The notes: generated from the sequence alone by a model not told the origin. Counted from the stretch's first letter, positions 1 to 8,655 are shown. The stretch: 64,000 nucleotides of DNA from Phycisphaeraceae bacterium (GCA_020851735.1 JADZCD010000047.1:1-64000), one strand, 5' to 3'. Numbers and translations are program-made.

Positions 1-2495
1 CCCTCGGAATCGCTCCCGGAACCTCTTATTCCCTCTCCCTCTCAGAGGGAGAGGGCAAGGGTGAGGGTGCAGCCCCCGGCGGCTCCCCACCCCCGTTTAG
101 CGGGCGGACCGAAGGTCCCCTCCCTCCCTCTCCCCAAGTTCCTTCCCTTCCCACCCCCGCAAATCGCCAATCGGCAATCGCCAATCGGCAATCCCCCCCC
201 TCCCTTGCCCTCTGCCTCGTCCCTCATCACGAACTCTTCCACCGCTACGGCACGCGCCGCCGCATCCGCCGCATCAGCGCCGGCACCGAACGCGCCAGCG
301 ACGCCTTCCTCGACTTGGAAGTCGGCGACTACGTCGTCCACGTCGATCACGGCATCGCCCGCTTCGTCGGGCTGCGCACCATGCGCCGCAACCAGGCCAC
401 CGAGGACTACCTCACCCTCGAATTCGCCGGCAAGGCCCTGTTGCACGTGCCCGCCACGCAGATGGACCTGATCCAGAAGTACGTCGGCGGGTTTGGCGGG
501 CGTCCTCCCTTAAGCATGCTCGGCGGCAAGCGCTGGGCCCGCCAGAAAGAGCAGGTCGCCGAAGCCGTCAAGGACTTGGCCGCCCAGATGCTGCGGATCC
601 AGGCCGCCCGCTCCAGCCTCCCCGGCGTGCGCTATCCCGCCGACACCGCCTGGCAAAAAGAGTTCGAGGCCGAGTTCCCCTACGAGGAAACCGAAGACCA
701 GCTCGCCGCCATCGCCGAAATCAAAAAAGACATGGCCGACGAGCAGCCCATGGACCGCCTGATCTGCGGCGACGTGGGCTTCGGCAAAACCGAAGTCGCC
801 ATCCGCGCCGCCTTCAAGGCCGTCGAATACGGCAAGCAGGTCGCCGTGCTCGTGCCCACCACCGTCCTCGCCGAGCAGCACGAGCGCACCTTCGCCGAGC
901 GCATGGCTGACTACCCCTTCCGCGTCGCCTCGCTCAGTCGCTTTAAGACCGGCAGCGAACAGAACGCCGTCCTTGGCGAATTATCCCAAGGCAAAGTCGA
1001 CGTGGTCATCGGCACCCATCGCCTGCTCAGCGAAGACGTCAAATTCGCCGACCTGGGCCTGGTCATCATCGACGAGGAGCAGCGCTTTGGCGTCGAGCAC
1101 AAGCAAAAACTCCTTAAATTCCGCTTAACCGCCGACGTCCTGACCCTCACCGCCACGCCCATCCCCCGCACCTTGCACATGTCCATGCTCGGGCTGCGCG
1201 ACATCAGCTCCCTCTCCACCGCCCCCCTTGACCGCCGCGCCATCGTCACCGAGGTCATCCCCTTCGACCAGCGCCGCATCCAGCAGGCCCTGCTCCGCGA
1301 ACTGAATCGCGAAGGCCAGGTCTACTTCGTCCACAACCGCGTCCACAACATCCAGTCCGTCGCCGACATGGTCCAGAAGCTCGTCCCCCAGGCCCGCATC
1401 GCCATCGGGCACGGGCAGATGGCCGGGCACGAGCTGGAAGCCGTCATGCTCCGCTTCATGCGCCGCCAGGTGGACATCCTCGTCTGCACCACCATCATCG
1501 AAAGCGGCATCGACATCGCCACCGCCAACACCATGTTCATCAACGAGGCCGACCACTTCGGGCTGGCCGATCTCCACCAGTTGCGCGGGCGCGTGGGGCG
1601 CTGGAAACACCGCGCCTATTGCTACCTCCTCCTGCCCGACGATCGGCCCATCACCGACACCGCCCAGCGCCGCTTAAAAGCCATCGAGCAATTCTCCATG
1701 CTCGGCGCCGGGTTTAAGATCGCCATGCGCGACCTGGAAATCCGCGGGGCCGGCAACCTCTTGGGCGCCGAACAGAGCGGGCACATCGCCGCCGTCGGGT
1801 ATGAAATGTACTGCAAGCTCCTAGAGCAGGAAGCCCGCAAGCTCCGCCAGGAAACCGTCGTCGAACCCGTCAAAACCCACATCGAGCTGGGCATCGTCGG
1901 GCGCATCACCCCCCAGTACATTCCCAGCGACAAATACCGCATGGACGCCTACCGCCGCCTCAGCCGCGCCGCCGCCGTCCAGGAACTCGAACTAGTCCGC
2001 CATGACATGGTCGACGCCTATGGCCCCGCCCCCGCGCTGGTGCAGACCCTGCTCGACCTAACCGAGCTGCGCATCCTCGCCAGCCTCGCCGGCATCAAAG
2101 GCATCCAACTCGACGGCCAAGACGTCATCTTCCGCGTCGACCCCCCCCCCGGAAGTCCCCTCGCCCCCGGAAGCTCTTATTCCCTCTCCCTCTCAGAGGG
2201 AGAGGGCAAGGGTGAGGGTGCAGCCCCCGGCTGCTCCCCATCCCCGTTTAGCGGGCGGACCGAAGGTCCCCTCCCTCCCTCTCCCCAAGATCCCTCCCTC
2301 GCCACTCCCGCCAATCGGCAATCGGCAATCGACAATCGGCCATCCCCCACCGCCCATGTCGTCGCCCTCTTCCGCCAGGCCCGCGGCCGCGTCACCGTCC
2401 TGGATGAAAAAACCGTCTACTATCGCCCGCCGGACCAATATCTAAAACCCGTCGAAACTCTCCTCGCCGTCCTGCGCAAAGTCCTCCGCGGTTGA
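1..2495 (+). CDS. mfd: Transcription-repair coupling factor Mfd, 5' end missing, with two in-frame repeat insertions
   Basis: Mfd is the DNA translocase that removes stalled RNA polymerase and recruits UvrA. The frame is open from base 3, so the gene enters from outside the window; the UvrB-like N-terminal part is not seen. In visible-residue numbering, the RNA polymerase-interacting (CarD-like) domain starts near 103 (GDYVVHVDHG). Walker A GDVGFGKTE is at 256-264, the DEEQ box at 357-360 and TATPIPRT from 383. The C-terminal UvrA-contacting domain ends the protein at VLRKVLRG. Residues about 4-66 and 714-783 are Pro/Gly/Ser-rich inserts encoded by two copies of the same repeat; family members lack them. 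The flanking helicase motifs are intact, so the gene is probably functional. Confidence 0.95.
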   Translation, partial: LGIAPGTSYSLSLSEGEGKGEGAAPGGSPPPFSGRTEGPLPPSPQVPSLPTPANRQSAIANRQSPPSLALCLVPHHELFHRYGTRRRIRRISAGTERASDAFLDLEVGDYVVHVDHGIARFVGLRTMRRNQATEDYLTLEFAGKALLHVPATQMDLIQKYVGGFGGRPPLSMLGGKRWARQKEQVAEAVKDLAAQMLRIQAARSSLPGVRYPADTAWQKEFEAEFPYEETEDQLAAIAEIKKDMADEQPMDRLICGDVGFGKTEVAIRAAFKAVEYGKQVAVLVPTTVLAEQHERTFAERMADYPFRVASLSRFKTGSEQNAVLGELSQGKVDVVIGTHRLLSEDVKFADLGLVIIDEEQRFGVEHKQKLLKFRLTADVLTLTATPIPRTLHMSMLGLRDISSLSTAPLDRRAIVTEVIPFDQRRIQQALLRELNREGQVYFVHNRVHNIQSVADMVQKLVPQARIAIGHGQMAGHELEAVMLRFMRRQVDILVCTTIIESGIDIATANTMFINEADHFGLADLHQLRGRVGRWKHRAYCYLLLPDDRPITDTAQRRLKAIEQFSMLGAGFKIAMRDLEIRGAGNLLGAEQSGHIAAVGYEMYCKLLEQEARKLRQETVVEPVKTHIELGIVGRITPQYIPSDKYRMDAYRRLSRAAAVQELELVRHDMVDAYGPAPALVQTLLDLTELRILASLAGIKGIQLDGQDVIFRVDPPPGSPLAPGSSYSLSLSEGEGKGEGAAPGCSPSPFSGRTEGPLPPSPQDPSLATPANRQSAIDNRPSPTAHVVALFRQARGRVTVLDEKTVYYRPPDQYLKPVETLLAVLRKVLRG
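12..200 (+). repeat. Composite repeat unit, copy 1, inside mfd
   Basis: This unit holds a CCCTCTCCCTC/GAGGGAGAGGG palindrome (about 30-54), a CAGCCCCCGG segment, GTTTAGCGGGCG at 95-106 followed by the small hairpin GGACCGAAGGTCC, and a tail of CAATCGGCAATCG-type tandem words. It is nearly identical to 2163-2345. It reads through in the Mfd frame without a stop, encoding SYSLSLSEGEGKGEG and following residues. Confidence 0.9.
2163..2345 (+). repeat. Composite repeat unit, copy 2, inside mfd
   Basis: This is the second copy of the unit at 12-200, in the same orientation and the same reading frame. It is almost base-for-base the same from CTTATTCCCTCTCC to TCTCCCCAAG and then diverges slightly in the tail. 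It interrupts the conserved C-terminal domain of Mfd and is preceded by two CCCCCGGAAG-type words at 2142-2172. Confidence 0.9.
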
Positions 2496-2502
2496 TACGC
2501 CC

Positions 2503-2560
2503 TGTGGAAATACCGCACGCGTGCACAAAAAAGCCCGGCCGCTCCGCCGGCCGGGTGAGC
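2503..2560 (+). repeat. 55-bp hairpin-containing repeat, copy 1
   Basis: GTGGAAATACCGCA is followed about 13 bases later by AAAGCCCGGCCG and an 8-bp stem (CCCGGCCG/CGGCCGGG) around CTCCGC. A closely similar copy lies inverted at about 16025-16085. It falls just after the mfd stop and could also act as a terminator, though there is no T-run on the plus strand after it. Confidence 0.7.
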
Positions 2561-2582
2561 AAGTGCTCCTTCGCCTGCGCGA

Positions 2583-2735
2583 TTACCGCAATCCCTGTAA
2601 CATCCGCCGATATATCTCCGCGTCGCCCTCCGCAAAACAACAGAAAATCACCCGCCCCGGCAGCGCGTGTTTCGCCAGCCAATTCCCCACCACCCGCATC
2701 CGCGACGCGCAGCTTCTGATCATCCTGATCCCCAC
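2583..2735 (-). CDS. Possible small protein (about 46-50 aa), unknown
   Basis: An open frame follows the URO-D-like gene by 12 bases on the same strand. GTG at 2735 is preceded by a purine-rich AGGGGGGAGAAG stretch that could serve as ribosome binding site; ATG at 2723 is the alternative start. The product is basic with three cysteines and a hydrophobic VIFC stretch (ends MLQGLR). I recognise no family. The position at the end of a same-strand cluster and the ribosome-site-like sequence are the only support, so this could be a chance frame. Confidence 0.35.
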   Translation of the reverse strand: MGIRMIRSCASRMRVVGNWLAKHALPGRVIFCCFAEGDAEIYRRMLQGLR

Positions 2736-2747
2736 CTTCTCCCCCCT

Positions 2748-3869
2748 TCACCTCTGCCCATACGCCTGCCGCCCATCCGTCTGTATCGCGTGCATCACCG
2801 CCCGCAGGCTCGTCAGCTTTGTGCCATTATTGACCGACCCGGACGTCGCCACGCACAGCCCGCGCTCCGCCGCCGCCTGCCGGCAATCCCGCCTGACTTC
2901 CGCCATGATCGCCTCTTCGTTATTGCTCATAAACGTAAACGGCGCCAGTTGCCCATAAATCACCGCCTTGGGCAGCGCCGCCCGGATCTGCCCCACCGTC
3001 AGGTTCGGGCCGAAATTCACCGCGTTCATCCCCGTTGCCGCCAGCAGCGGCAATAAATGCCCCATGTCCGAATCCGAATGCTGATACCGCCGATCCACGG
3101 GCCCCGGCGCGAACCTCTCAAACACCGCCTGCACGATCGGCTGCCCGAACCATCCATACATCTCGGCCGTCAACAGCGCCGAATTGTCATCGCAAAACGA
3201 AAAACCCGGGCGCACCCTTGTCGCATCGCTCGCCGCGTCGCATAGACTGAAATACGCAATGATCACCCTCGTCAGCGTGTCCCGAAACCGCTCCGCCAGC
3301 GCCCGCTCATCCACCAACAGAAAAATCAGATCCTCCGCCCCGTAAATATTCGTCGCCAGCGTCACCGGCCCGCGCATCCCCCGCGGCAGCAGCGGCCCGC
3401 GCCCCACGCGCTCCCGATATCGCCCCGCGTGCGCTTCCCAGTCCGCCGGGAACATCTCCGCGCGCAAATCCATGCGCTCCACCCGATCCAGCAGCCTCTC
3501 CAATTCCTTAGGCCCTTGCGCCGCCGGCATGTGCCACCAGCTGCCCGCGTGCCATTGCCTCTTACATCCGAAAATCTCCGCCAGGTCCTTCACCCGCGGC
3601 ATGCGATAGGGCGGATCGTACGCGTTCTCGTCCAACAGCGGCCGCCCCACGATCTCCACCGCCCGCCGGTTGTACGCCTCCGCCGCCGCCCGCGCGAACG
3701 CCGGCTCCGTCTCCACACGCCACGGATCGTACGCGTAGCCCAGCTCGGCGAACACGCACTCATACCCCATGTCAATGGCCAGCGGCGGCTGCGCACCTTG
3801 AGCGCTAAACGGATCTTGCCCCGCCAGATCGTTATCCCGCCAGAACCGCTCCAGATCAACCGGTTTCAT
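2748..3869 (-). CDS. Uroporphyrinogen decarboxylase (URO-D) fold protein, probable corrinoid/methyl-transfer type
   Basis: The product is 373 aa. The YQHSDSDMGHLLP segment and the following AVNFGPNLTV match the conserved His-containing region and second half of the URO-D TIM barrel, as in MtaA/CmuA-type methyltransferases and uncharacterised URO-D proteins. It is not a clear HemE: the N-terminal substrate-binding Arg motif of true uroporphyrinogen decarboxylases is not evident, and haem genes are absent nearby. Known family roles are tetrapyrrole decarboxylation or methyl transfer from corrinoid proteins; which applies here is unknown. It follows the membrane-anchored unknown gene by 33 bases, so co-transcription with it and the ABC ATPase is likely. 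Confidence 0.75.
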   Translation of the reverse strand: MKPVDLERFWRDNDLAGQDPFSAQGAQPPLAIDMGYECVFAELGYAYDPWRVETEPAFARAAAEAYNRRAVEIVGRPLLDENAYDPPYRMPRVKDLAEIFGCKRQWHAGSWWHMPAAQGPKELERLLDRVERMDLRAEMFPADWEAHAGRYRERVGRGPLLPRGMRGPVTLATNIYGAEDLIFLLVDERALAERFRDTLTRVIIAYFSLCDAASDATRVRPGFSFCDDNSALLTAEMYGWFGQPIVQAVFERFAPGPVDRRYQHSDSDMGHLLPLLAATGMNAVNFGPNLTVGQIRAALPKAVIYGQLAPFTFMSNNEEAIMAEVRRDCRQAAAERGLCVATSGSVNNGTKLTSLRAVMHAIQTDGRQAYGQR

Positions 3870-3902
3870 CGCTCACGCTCAACGCCGCGCTGGCCCGGGC
3901 CG

Positions 3903-4670
3903 CTAAAGCAGCCGCAGCCCCACCGGCGTGTCGAGAATTTCCTTCAAAATCACCGCCTGCCGCAGCGCATCGGCCGCCAACCGCGGCCGCCGTCCCGCCT
4001 GCGCATACGCCAGCCCTTCCGTCGCCGGCTTGGTGATCGCCGAACGCATCGTCGCCGGTGTCGCCGGCATTTCCGTCAGCACCGAATGCGATGCTCCCTG
4101 CGCTCCGTGCGTCGCCGGCACATGCGCAATCGGCTGCCGCGGCGCCGTCGGCACGGATATCCGCCGCGTCGGCGTCGTCGGCCGCGCCCCCGTCACCGGC
4201 GCCGGCCCCCGCCCCGCCTGCCCGCGCGCCCGTGGCGCCGCCGCACGCTGCTGGATCTCTTTCTGCCGCAGCTGCTCCTCCGCCGCCTGTTGCTCCCGCC
4301 GCAGCTTCTCCGCCCGCTGGCGATAAATCTCCTGCGCCTTCTGCCGCTGCAGCGATTCATTCACCGTCAGATTCCCCGGCCCAGGCTCCTGCCTTGCCGC
4401 CGTGGCGCCCCTCTGCCCGCGGATCATGCGCTCCAACTGCTCCTGCCGCCGCCGCGCCAGCGCGTCCGCGTTGGGCACCTCCGCCGCCCGCGCCCGCGCC
4501 GGCGTGGCCGGCCCACGCTCCTGGTCCTCTTCCTTCTTGTTCCCCTGCCGCTTGATGCTCGCCAATTGACTGGCGATCCACCCGCCGAACACGATAACCA
4601 CGCTGATGGCCGAGACCACCAACCTGATCCAATCATCATCCGCCGCCAGAGTGAGGAAAAAGTAGCTCAT
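3903..4670 (-). CDS. Membrane-anchored, Ala/Pro/Gln/Arg-rich protein of unknown function
   Basis: The product is 255 aa with one hydrophobic segment near the N-terminus (about 18-36, VVSAISVVIVFGGWIAS). A charged KRQGNKKEEDQER stretch follows, then a long low-complexity region rich in Ala, Arg, Gln and Glu with coiled-coil character (about 75-165) and a Pro/Thr-rich tail. No catalytic domain is recognisable. The start lies 9 bases after the ABC ATPase stop, so the two are probably one transcript. The topology suggests a small membrane stub with a cytoplasmic helical tail. Similar tiny-anchor proteins are common in planctomycete-like genomes, but I cannot name a family. Confidence 0.7.
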   Translation of the reverse strand: MSYFFLTLAADDDWIRLVVSAISVVIVFGGWIASQLASIKRQGNKKEEDQERGPATPARARAAEVPNADALARRRQEQLERMIRGQRGATAARQEPGPGNLTVNESLQRQKAQEIYRQRAEKLRREQQAAEEQLRQKEIQQRAAAPRARGQAGRGPAPVTGARPTTPTRRISVPTAPRQPIAHVPATHGAQGASHSVLTEMPATPATMRSAITKPATEGLAYAQAGRRPRLAADALRQAVILKEILDTPVGLRLL

Positions 4671-4679
4671 GATGGCTCC

Positions 4680-5588
4680 TTAACCAGGTGACTCGCCTCC
4701 TGAGGCTGCTTCCAGTGTATCCGCCGGCTCAACCGCGAACAGCGGCCGCTTCCCCGGGCTCTGGATCAGCGGCGTCAGCCGCACCCGATACACCGGCTCC
4801 AAAACCTCCGGCCGCAGCACCTTGTCCCACGGCCCGGCCGCGATCAGCCGCCCCTCGTGCAAAATCCACACGTCGTCGGCATATCGTGCCGTCAGATTCA
4901 AATCATGCAGCACGATCAACACCCCCATCCCCCGCCGCGTCTGCTCCGCCAAAAGCCCCATCGTCCGATGCACGTGCCACGGGTCCATCGCGCTCGCCGG
5001 CTCGTCGAGCAACATCGCCTTCGCCCCCGGCCCCTCCCGGTCCGCCGCCTGCGCCATCGCCCGCGCCAGCAGCACCAGCTGCTGCTGACCGATCGACAAC
5101 TGCGCAAACACCTTCTCCTGCACCCCCAGTAAATCACACGCCCCCAGCGCCTCCTCCACCGCCCCCGGCAGATACGGCAGCGCGTGCCTACCCATCGTCA
5201 CCACCTGCCGCACCGTAAACGCAAATCCGCACCCCCCGCGCTGCGGCACATAACTTAGCCACCGCGCCCGCTGCGGCGGCGCCAGCCCCGCGATGTCTCG
5301 CCCCCCCAGCCGCACCACCCCCTGCCAGGGCGATAACTGTCCCAGCAAAATACGAATCAGGGTGGATTTCCCCGCCGCGTTCGGGCCGATCAGCGCCGTG
5401 ACTCGCCCCGGCGCCAGCGTCAGGCTCACTTTCTCCAGCAGCGGCTGATCCGCTTGATAGCCAAAACACACATCCTCCGCCGCCAGCAACGGCTTAGGCG
5501 CGGTCGATGCCCCGGACAAGCTTGTTATCGGTCGGTGCGGCAAACGGGCCTCTTGTTGGTCTATCCCAGGTTCCATCACCTTCCGCAT
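4680..5588 (-). CDS. ABC transporter ATP-binding protein, FecE/BtuD/HmuV-like
   Basis: A single nucleotide-binding domain, probably for iron-siderophore, haem or cobalamin import by family resemblance. With ATG at 5588 (TTG at 5621 is also possible) the order is Walker A GPNAAGKST (about 68-76), Q-loop VPQ (about 116), signature LSIGQQQ (about 164-170), Walker B MLLDEPA (about 192-198) and switch VLHD (His about 227). The signature departs from the usual LSGGQ/E, with Ile in the second position. No permease or binding protein is adjacent, so the partner is unknown. It heads a same-strand cluster with two unrelated genes downstream. Confidence 0.85.
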   Translation of the reverse strand: MRKVMEPGIDQQEARLPHRPITSLSGASTAPKPLLAAEDVCFGYQADQPLLEKVSLTLAPGRVTALIGPNAAGKSTLIRILLGQLSPWQGVVRLGGRDIAGLAPPQRARWLSYVPQRGGCGFAFTVRQVVTMGRHALPYLPGAVEEALGACDLLGVQEKVFAQLSIGQQQLVLLARAMAQAADREGPGAKAMLLDEPASAMDPWHVHRTMGLLAEQTRRGMGVLIVLHDLNLTARYADDVWILHEGRLIAAGPWDKVLRPEVLEPVYRVRLTPLIQSPGKRPLFAVEPADTLEAASGGESPG

Positions 5589-5737
5589 TGTAAGCCTTAG
5601 AAGCCGCCCCTGGAAAAGCAACCGATTTATTTGGTCTTTCCGGTTTATGACGTTTAGGCAACCCCCTGGGGTGTCCGATACCTGTTACGTCAGACTCCCC
5701 ACCAGCGCGGGTAAGTATCTAGGCAGTGAGAAGCGAC

Positions 5738-8362
5738 ATGAACAGCCGAAGTGAAACCACCGACCACGGCCGCTCCTTGGACACCCAGCAAGTCGATCAC
5801 CTGCTGGTCGAGCTCGAGGACCGCCTAAGCAAACTCAAAGACTGGCAGCATGAAAGCATCCGCCAGGTTGAGGAAACCCGCCAGCAGTTCTCCGCCATCC
5901 AGCTCCGCACCCAGCTGATCGAATCCCGCCGCGCCCGCCTCCTGCGCATGCGCCAGGCCCTGCGCGGTCGCCGCCAGTGGCTCGAGGAACAAAAACAGTC
6001 CCTCGCCGCCGGCCACGCCGAAATCGAAAAAGAACGCACCGACGTCGACAAACGCCGCCAGCAGCTCGAAGCCGAATCCCGCCGCGTCGATGAACAGCGC
6101 CAGCAGATCTCCGAGGCCGGCAACCAGCTGGAAAAACAGAAATCCCAAATCCTCGAACGCCAGAAACAGGTCGAAAAACAACGCGCCGACCTCGAATGGT
6201 TCCGCGGCGAATTCACCGCCCAGAAGGAAGAATTCGAGAACAACCTCAAACGCTTCGAGGAACAGGCCTGCCAGATCGACCAGCAGAAGCAGGAGCTGGA
6301 GGAACGCAAAAAGCAGCTGGAAAAAACCCAGGCGGAATTGGCACGTAAGGAAAAGGAACTCGAGCAGCGCTGGGGCCAGCTCAACGAGCAGTCCCGCCAG
6401 CTGGAAGCCAAACAGCAGGCCCTCGAGCAGCAGACCAAGGAATTAGCCCAGGTCCGCCGCCAGACCGAGGAACGCCATGAGGAAGTCGAACGCGGCTGGC
6501 AGAAACTCGACGCCGAGCGCCGCCGCGTCGGCGAGGAAGAACGCAAACGCATCCAGGAAGTCATGCAGGCCGAGCGCAACAAGCTCCTCGACAGCCAGCG
6601 CAACATCGAAGCCCACGCCACGGAAATCGAAGCCCAGGGCGCCGAACTCGATGCCCGCCAGCAGCAGTTGGACCAGTATCGCAGCCAGCTGGAAACCTCC
6701 CGCCGCCAGATGACCGAACAGCAGCAGGAAATCGACCAGACCAAGACCACCCTCGCCGAGGAACGCGCCGCCCTGGCCGCCCGCAAACAGCGCCTCGATG
6801 ACCTGGTCGGGGAAATCCAGCGCAAGGAATCCGAGCTCGATCGCCGCGCCGCCGAAAAGTCCGGCCTCACCCAGCAGCGCGACGAGCTGGAGGAAATCAA
6901 ACGCAACATCAGCCAGCAGCAGGAACTGCTCGATCAAGCCCGCGCCGAGCTGGAAGAAGAAAAGGGCCAGCTCGAGGAGCGCCAGCAGCTCCTGGCCGAA
7001 AAACAGAAACAGGCCGACAAGGACCGCGCCGAACTCGACTCCCAGTGGCAGGAAATCGAACTCGCCCGCCAGGAAGCCGAGGAAGAAGCCACCAAGTTCG
7101 ACCAGGAACAGCGTAAGTTCGCCCAGGAACGCGAAAAGGAAACCCAGGACCTCGAAGAGCTCCAGAAGCTCTTAACCGACGAGCAGACCAAGCTCGAACA
7201 ACAGCGCCAGACCCTCGCCAAGCAGGGCCCGGGCGAATCCTCCTCCGCCGATCTCCAGAAACGCGAAGCCGAGCTGACCGCCAAGTGGGACGAATACCGC
7301 AAAACCGTCCAGGAAGCCAAGACCACCCTCGCCGCCCGCCAGAAGGAGCTCGAGGAACGCGAGGAAGAAGTAGAAGCCCGCCTGCACGAATTGGATCAGG
7401 AACACAGCAGCGAAGCCGCCGCCAACGGCGCATTGGCCCGCCTCCATGAACGCGAAGCCGAATTGGCCGAACGCGAAGCCAAACTCAAACGCCACGAAAA
7501 AACCCTGCGCGAGCAGATCGAGTCCATCAAGGCCGCCGAACGCGGCTCCCAGGCCGATCACCAACGCTACGCCGGCCTGCTCCAGCAGCGCCAGGTCCTC
7601 TTGGAAGTCAAACACTTCCTGGAAAACAGCGAAGCCGAAATGATCCGCCGCTGGTCCACCCAGAAAGCCGCCACCGTCGTCGCCGGCTGGATGCTCACCG
7701 TCGCCCTCCTGGCCATCGCCAGCTTCATGTTCGGCCAGCAGACCGTCGAGCCCGTCTGGCGGGCCACCGAGGTCCTGGAAGTCGAGTCCCCCGACGGGGG
7801 CGGCACCACCGCCTGGGCCCAGCAGCAGAAGCAGATCCTCCTCGGCGAGGCCGTCCTCACCGAAACCCTCAACCAGCTCTCCCAGCGCGGCCTGCGCCTC
7901 TTCGGCAGCGCCGAACAGTTGGGCGCCCATCTGCTTAAGCACCTCAAAGTCGTCAGCGCCGGCGAAAATCGCCTGCGCCTGGAATATTCCCAGAGCGGCG
8001 AGGAAGGCCGCCAGCAGGTCATCGGCGTGCTCGAAGCCCTCGGCCGCGCCTACGTCAATCACCAGATCCTCGCCTCCCGCCAGAACGGACGCGAACGCCA
8101 GATCAGCGTCATTCAGCCCGCCGTCCGCGACCTGTCCCCCGTGTCGGACAATCGCTGGGTCGTGACCGGCGCGATCTTCACCATCAGTCTCGCGGCGTCC
8201 ATCGGCCTGTGGATCATGGCCTGGGCCTGGCTTAAGCGCAGCAGTCGTGTCTTGGGCAACGAAGTCCCCGCCGCCGTCGATCACTTAACCGACGAAAGCG
8301 CCTGGCCCGCCGGCGGCGACATGACCTCCCCCTCCGACCAACCCGACCCCCAAGCTCCCTGA
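5738..8362 (+). CDS. Large coiled-coil membrane protein with Wzz-like C-terminal region
   Basis: The product is about 874 aa. ATG at 5738 is preferred; GTG at 5726 is in frame. Residues about 10-640 form an almost continuous Gln/Glu/Arg-rich coiled coil. Two hydrophobic segments follow, near 647-667 (TVVAGWMLTVALLAIAS) and 807-830 (VVTGAIFTISLAASIGLWIM). The roughly 135 residues between them resemble the periplasmic part of Wzz/GNVR chain-length proteins: an N-terminal ATEVLEV strand, then LEYSQSGEEGRQQVIGVLE in the position of the I-x-x-x-A repeat. Wzz proteins normally place their coiled coil between the two membrane helices. Here the long helix is cytoplasmic, which is atypical. It could be a scaffold for exopolysaccharide machinery; that is inference. 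Confidence 0.75.
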   Translation: MNSRSETTDHGRSLDTQQVDHLLVELEDRLSKLKDWQHESIRQVEETRQQFSAIQLRTQLIESRRARLLRMRQALRGRRQWLEEQKQSLAAGHAEIEKERTDVDKRRQQLEAESRRVDEQRQQISEAGNQLEKQKSQILERQKQVEKQRADLEWFRGEFTAQKEEFENNLKRFEEQACQIDQQKQELEERKKQLEKTQAELARKEKELEQRWGQLNEQSRQLEAKQQALEQQTKELAQVRRQTEERHEEVERGWQKLDAERRRVGEEERKRIQEVMQAERNKLLDSQRNIEAHATEIEAQGAELDARQQQLDQYRSQLETSRRQMTEQQQEIDQTKTTLAEERAALAARKQRLDDLVGEIQRKESELDRRAAEKSGLTQQRDELEEIKRNISQQQELLDQARAELEEEKGQLEERQQLLAEKQKQADKDRAELDSQWQEIELARQEAEEEATKFDQEQRKFAQEREKETQDLEELQKLLTDEQTKLEQQRQTLAKQGPGESSSADLQKREAELTAKWDEYRKTVQEAKTTLAARQKELEEREEEVEARLHELDQEHSSEAAANGALARLHEREAELAEREAKLKRHEKTLREQIESIKAAERGSQADHQRYAGLLQQRQVLLEVKHFLENSEAEMIRRWSTQKAATVVAGWMLTVALLAIASFMFGQQTVEPVWRATEVLEVESPDGGGTTAWAQQQKQILLGEAVLTETLNQLSQRGLRLFGSAEQLGAHLLKHLKVVSAGENRLRLEYSQSGEEGRQQVIGVLEALGRAYVNHQILASRQNGRERQISVIQPAVRDLSPVSDNRWVVTGAIFTISLAASIGLWIMAWAWLKRSSRVLGNEVPAAVDHLTDESAWPAGGDMTSPSDQPDPQAP

Positions 8363-8444
8363 CCACCCGCGGAATACCCCCGGGGAATACCCTCGAAAAC
8401 CTCCGCCCGACCACCGTCTCCTCTCCCGTAAATCCGCCCCCTAA

Positions 8445-8469
8445 AGCCCAGGGATTCCTTCCCTGGGCT
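8445..8469. repeat. AGCCC hairpin, inner arm AGGGA/TCCCT
   Basis: The outer arms AGCCC/GGGCT enclose AGGGA and TCCCT around a short loop. The same word recurs at 21568-21593 and 22587-22610. There is no T-run after it, so a terminator role is not required. Confidence 0.7.
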
Positions 8470-8501
8470 CTGCCTCCTTCTACCGCACCCCCTGCCTTAC
8501 A

Positions 8502-8526
8502 AGCCCAGGCATTGCCATGCCTGGGT
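8502..8526. repeat. AGCCC hairpin, inner arm AGGCA/TGCCT
   Basis: The palindrome has the constant outer arms and AGGCA/TGCCT within. The related word occurs at 24463-24487 and in the terminator at 60621-60645. Confidence 0.75.
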
Positions 8527-8540
8527 GCCTCGGATCTCAC

Positions 8541-8563
8541 AGCCCCGCATGGAAATGCGGGGC
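8541..8563. repeat. AGCCC hairpin, inner arm CGCAT/ATGCG, GGAA loop
   Basis: The same palindrome appears in reverse orientation at 32873-32896 and 54469-54491. At 32873 the match also extends into the neighbouring GGCCGGTTCGAT sequence. Confidence 0.8.
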
Positions 8564-8605
8564 CGGTTCGATGCCTTCCAGGGGCCGGGGGGTACGCGTC
8601 TTCGA

Positions 8606-8630
8606 AGCCCACGGATTGAATCCGTGGGTT
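8606..8630. repeat. AGCCC hairpin, inner arm ACGGA/TCCGT
   Basis: This member has inner arm ACGGA/TCCGT around TTGAA. A second copy of this word is at 22621-22644. Confidence 0.75.
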
Positions 8631-8655
8631 GCCTTGATTGCTTTGCCTCCGGGAC

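Noticed and set aside
12-2345. Frameshifted or dead mfd
   Set aside because: The frame is open throughout both inserts and all ATPase motifs are intact.
2392-2751. 119-aa frame overlapping the mfd end and the spacer on the minus strand
   Set aside because: It runs through the 55-bp repeat and the mfd C-terminus and has no motif; the shorter 46-50 aa frame is preferred as a candidate.
5797-6937. Long open frames antisense to the coiled-coil gene and to many other genes
   Set aside because: They mirror the biased codon use of G+C-rich genes, have Arg/Ser- or Gly/Ala-rich products without motifs, and overlap a clear gene.
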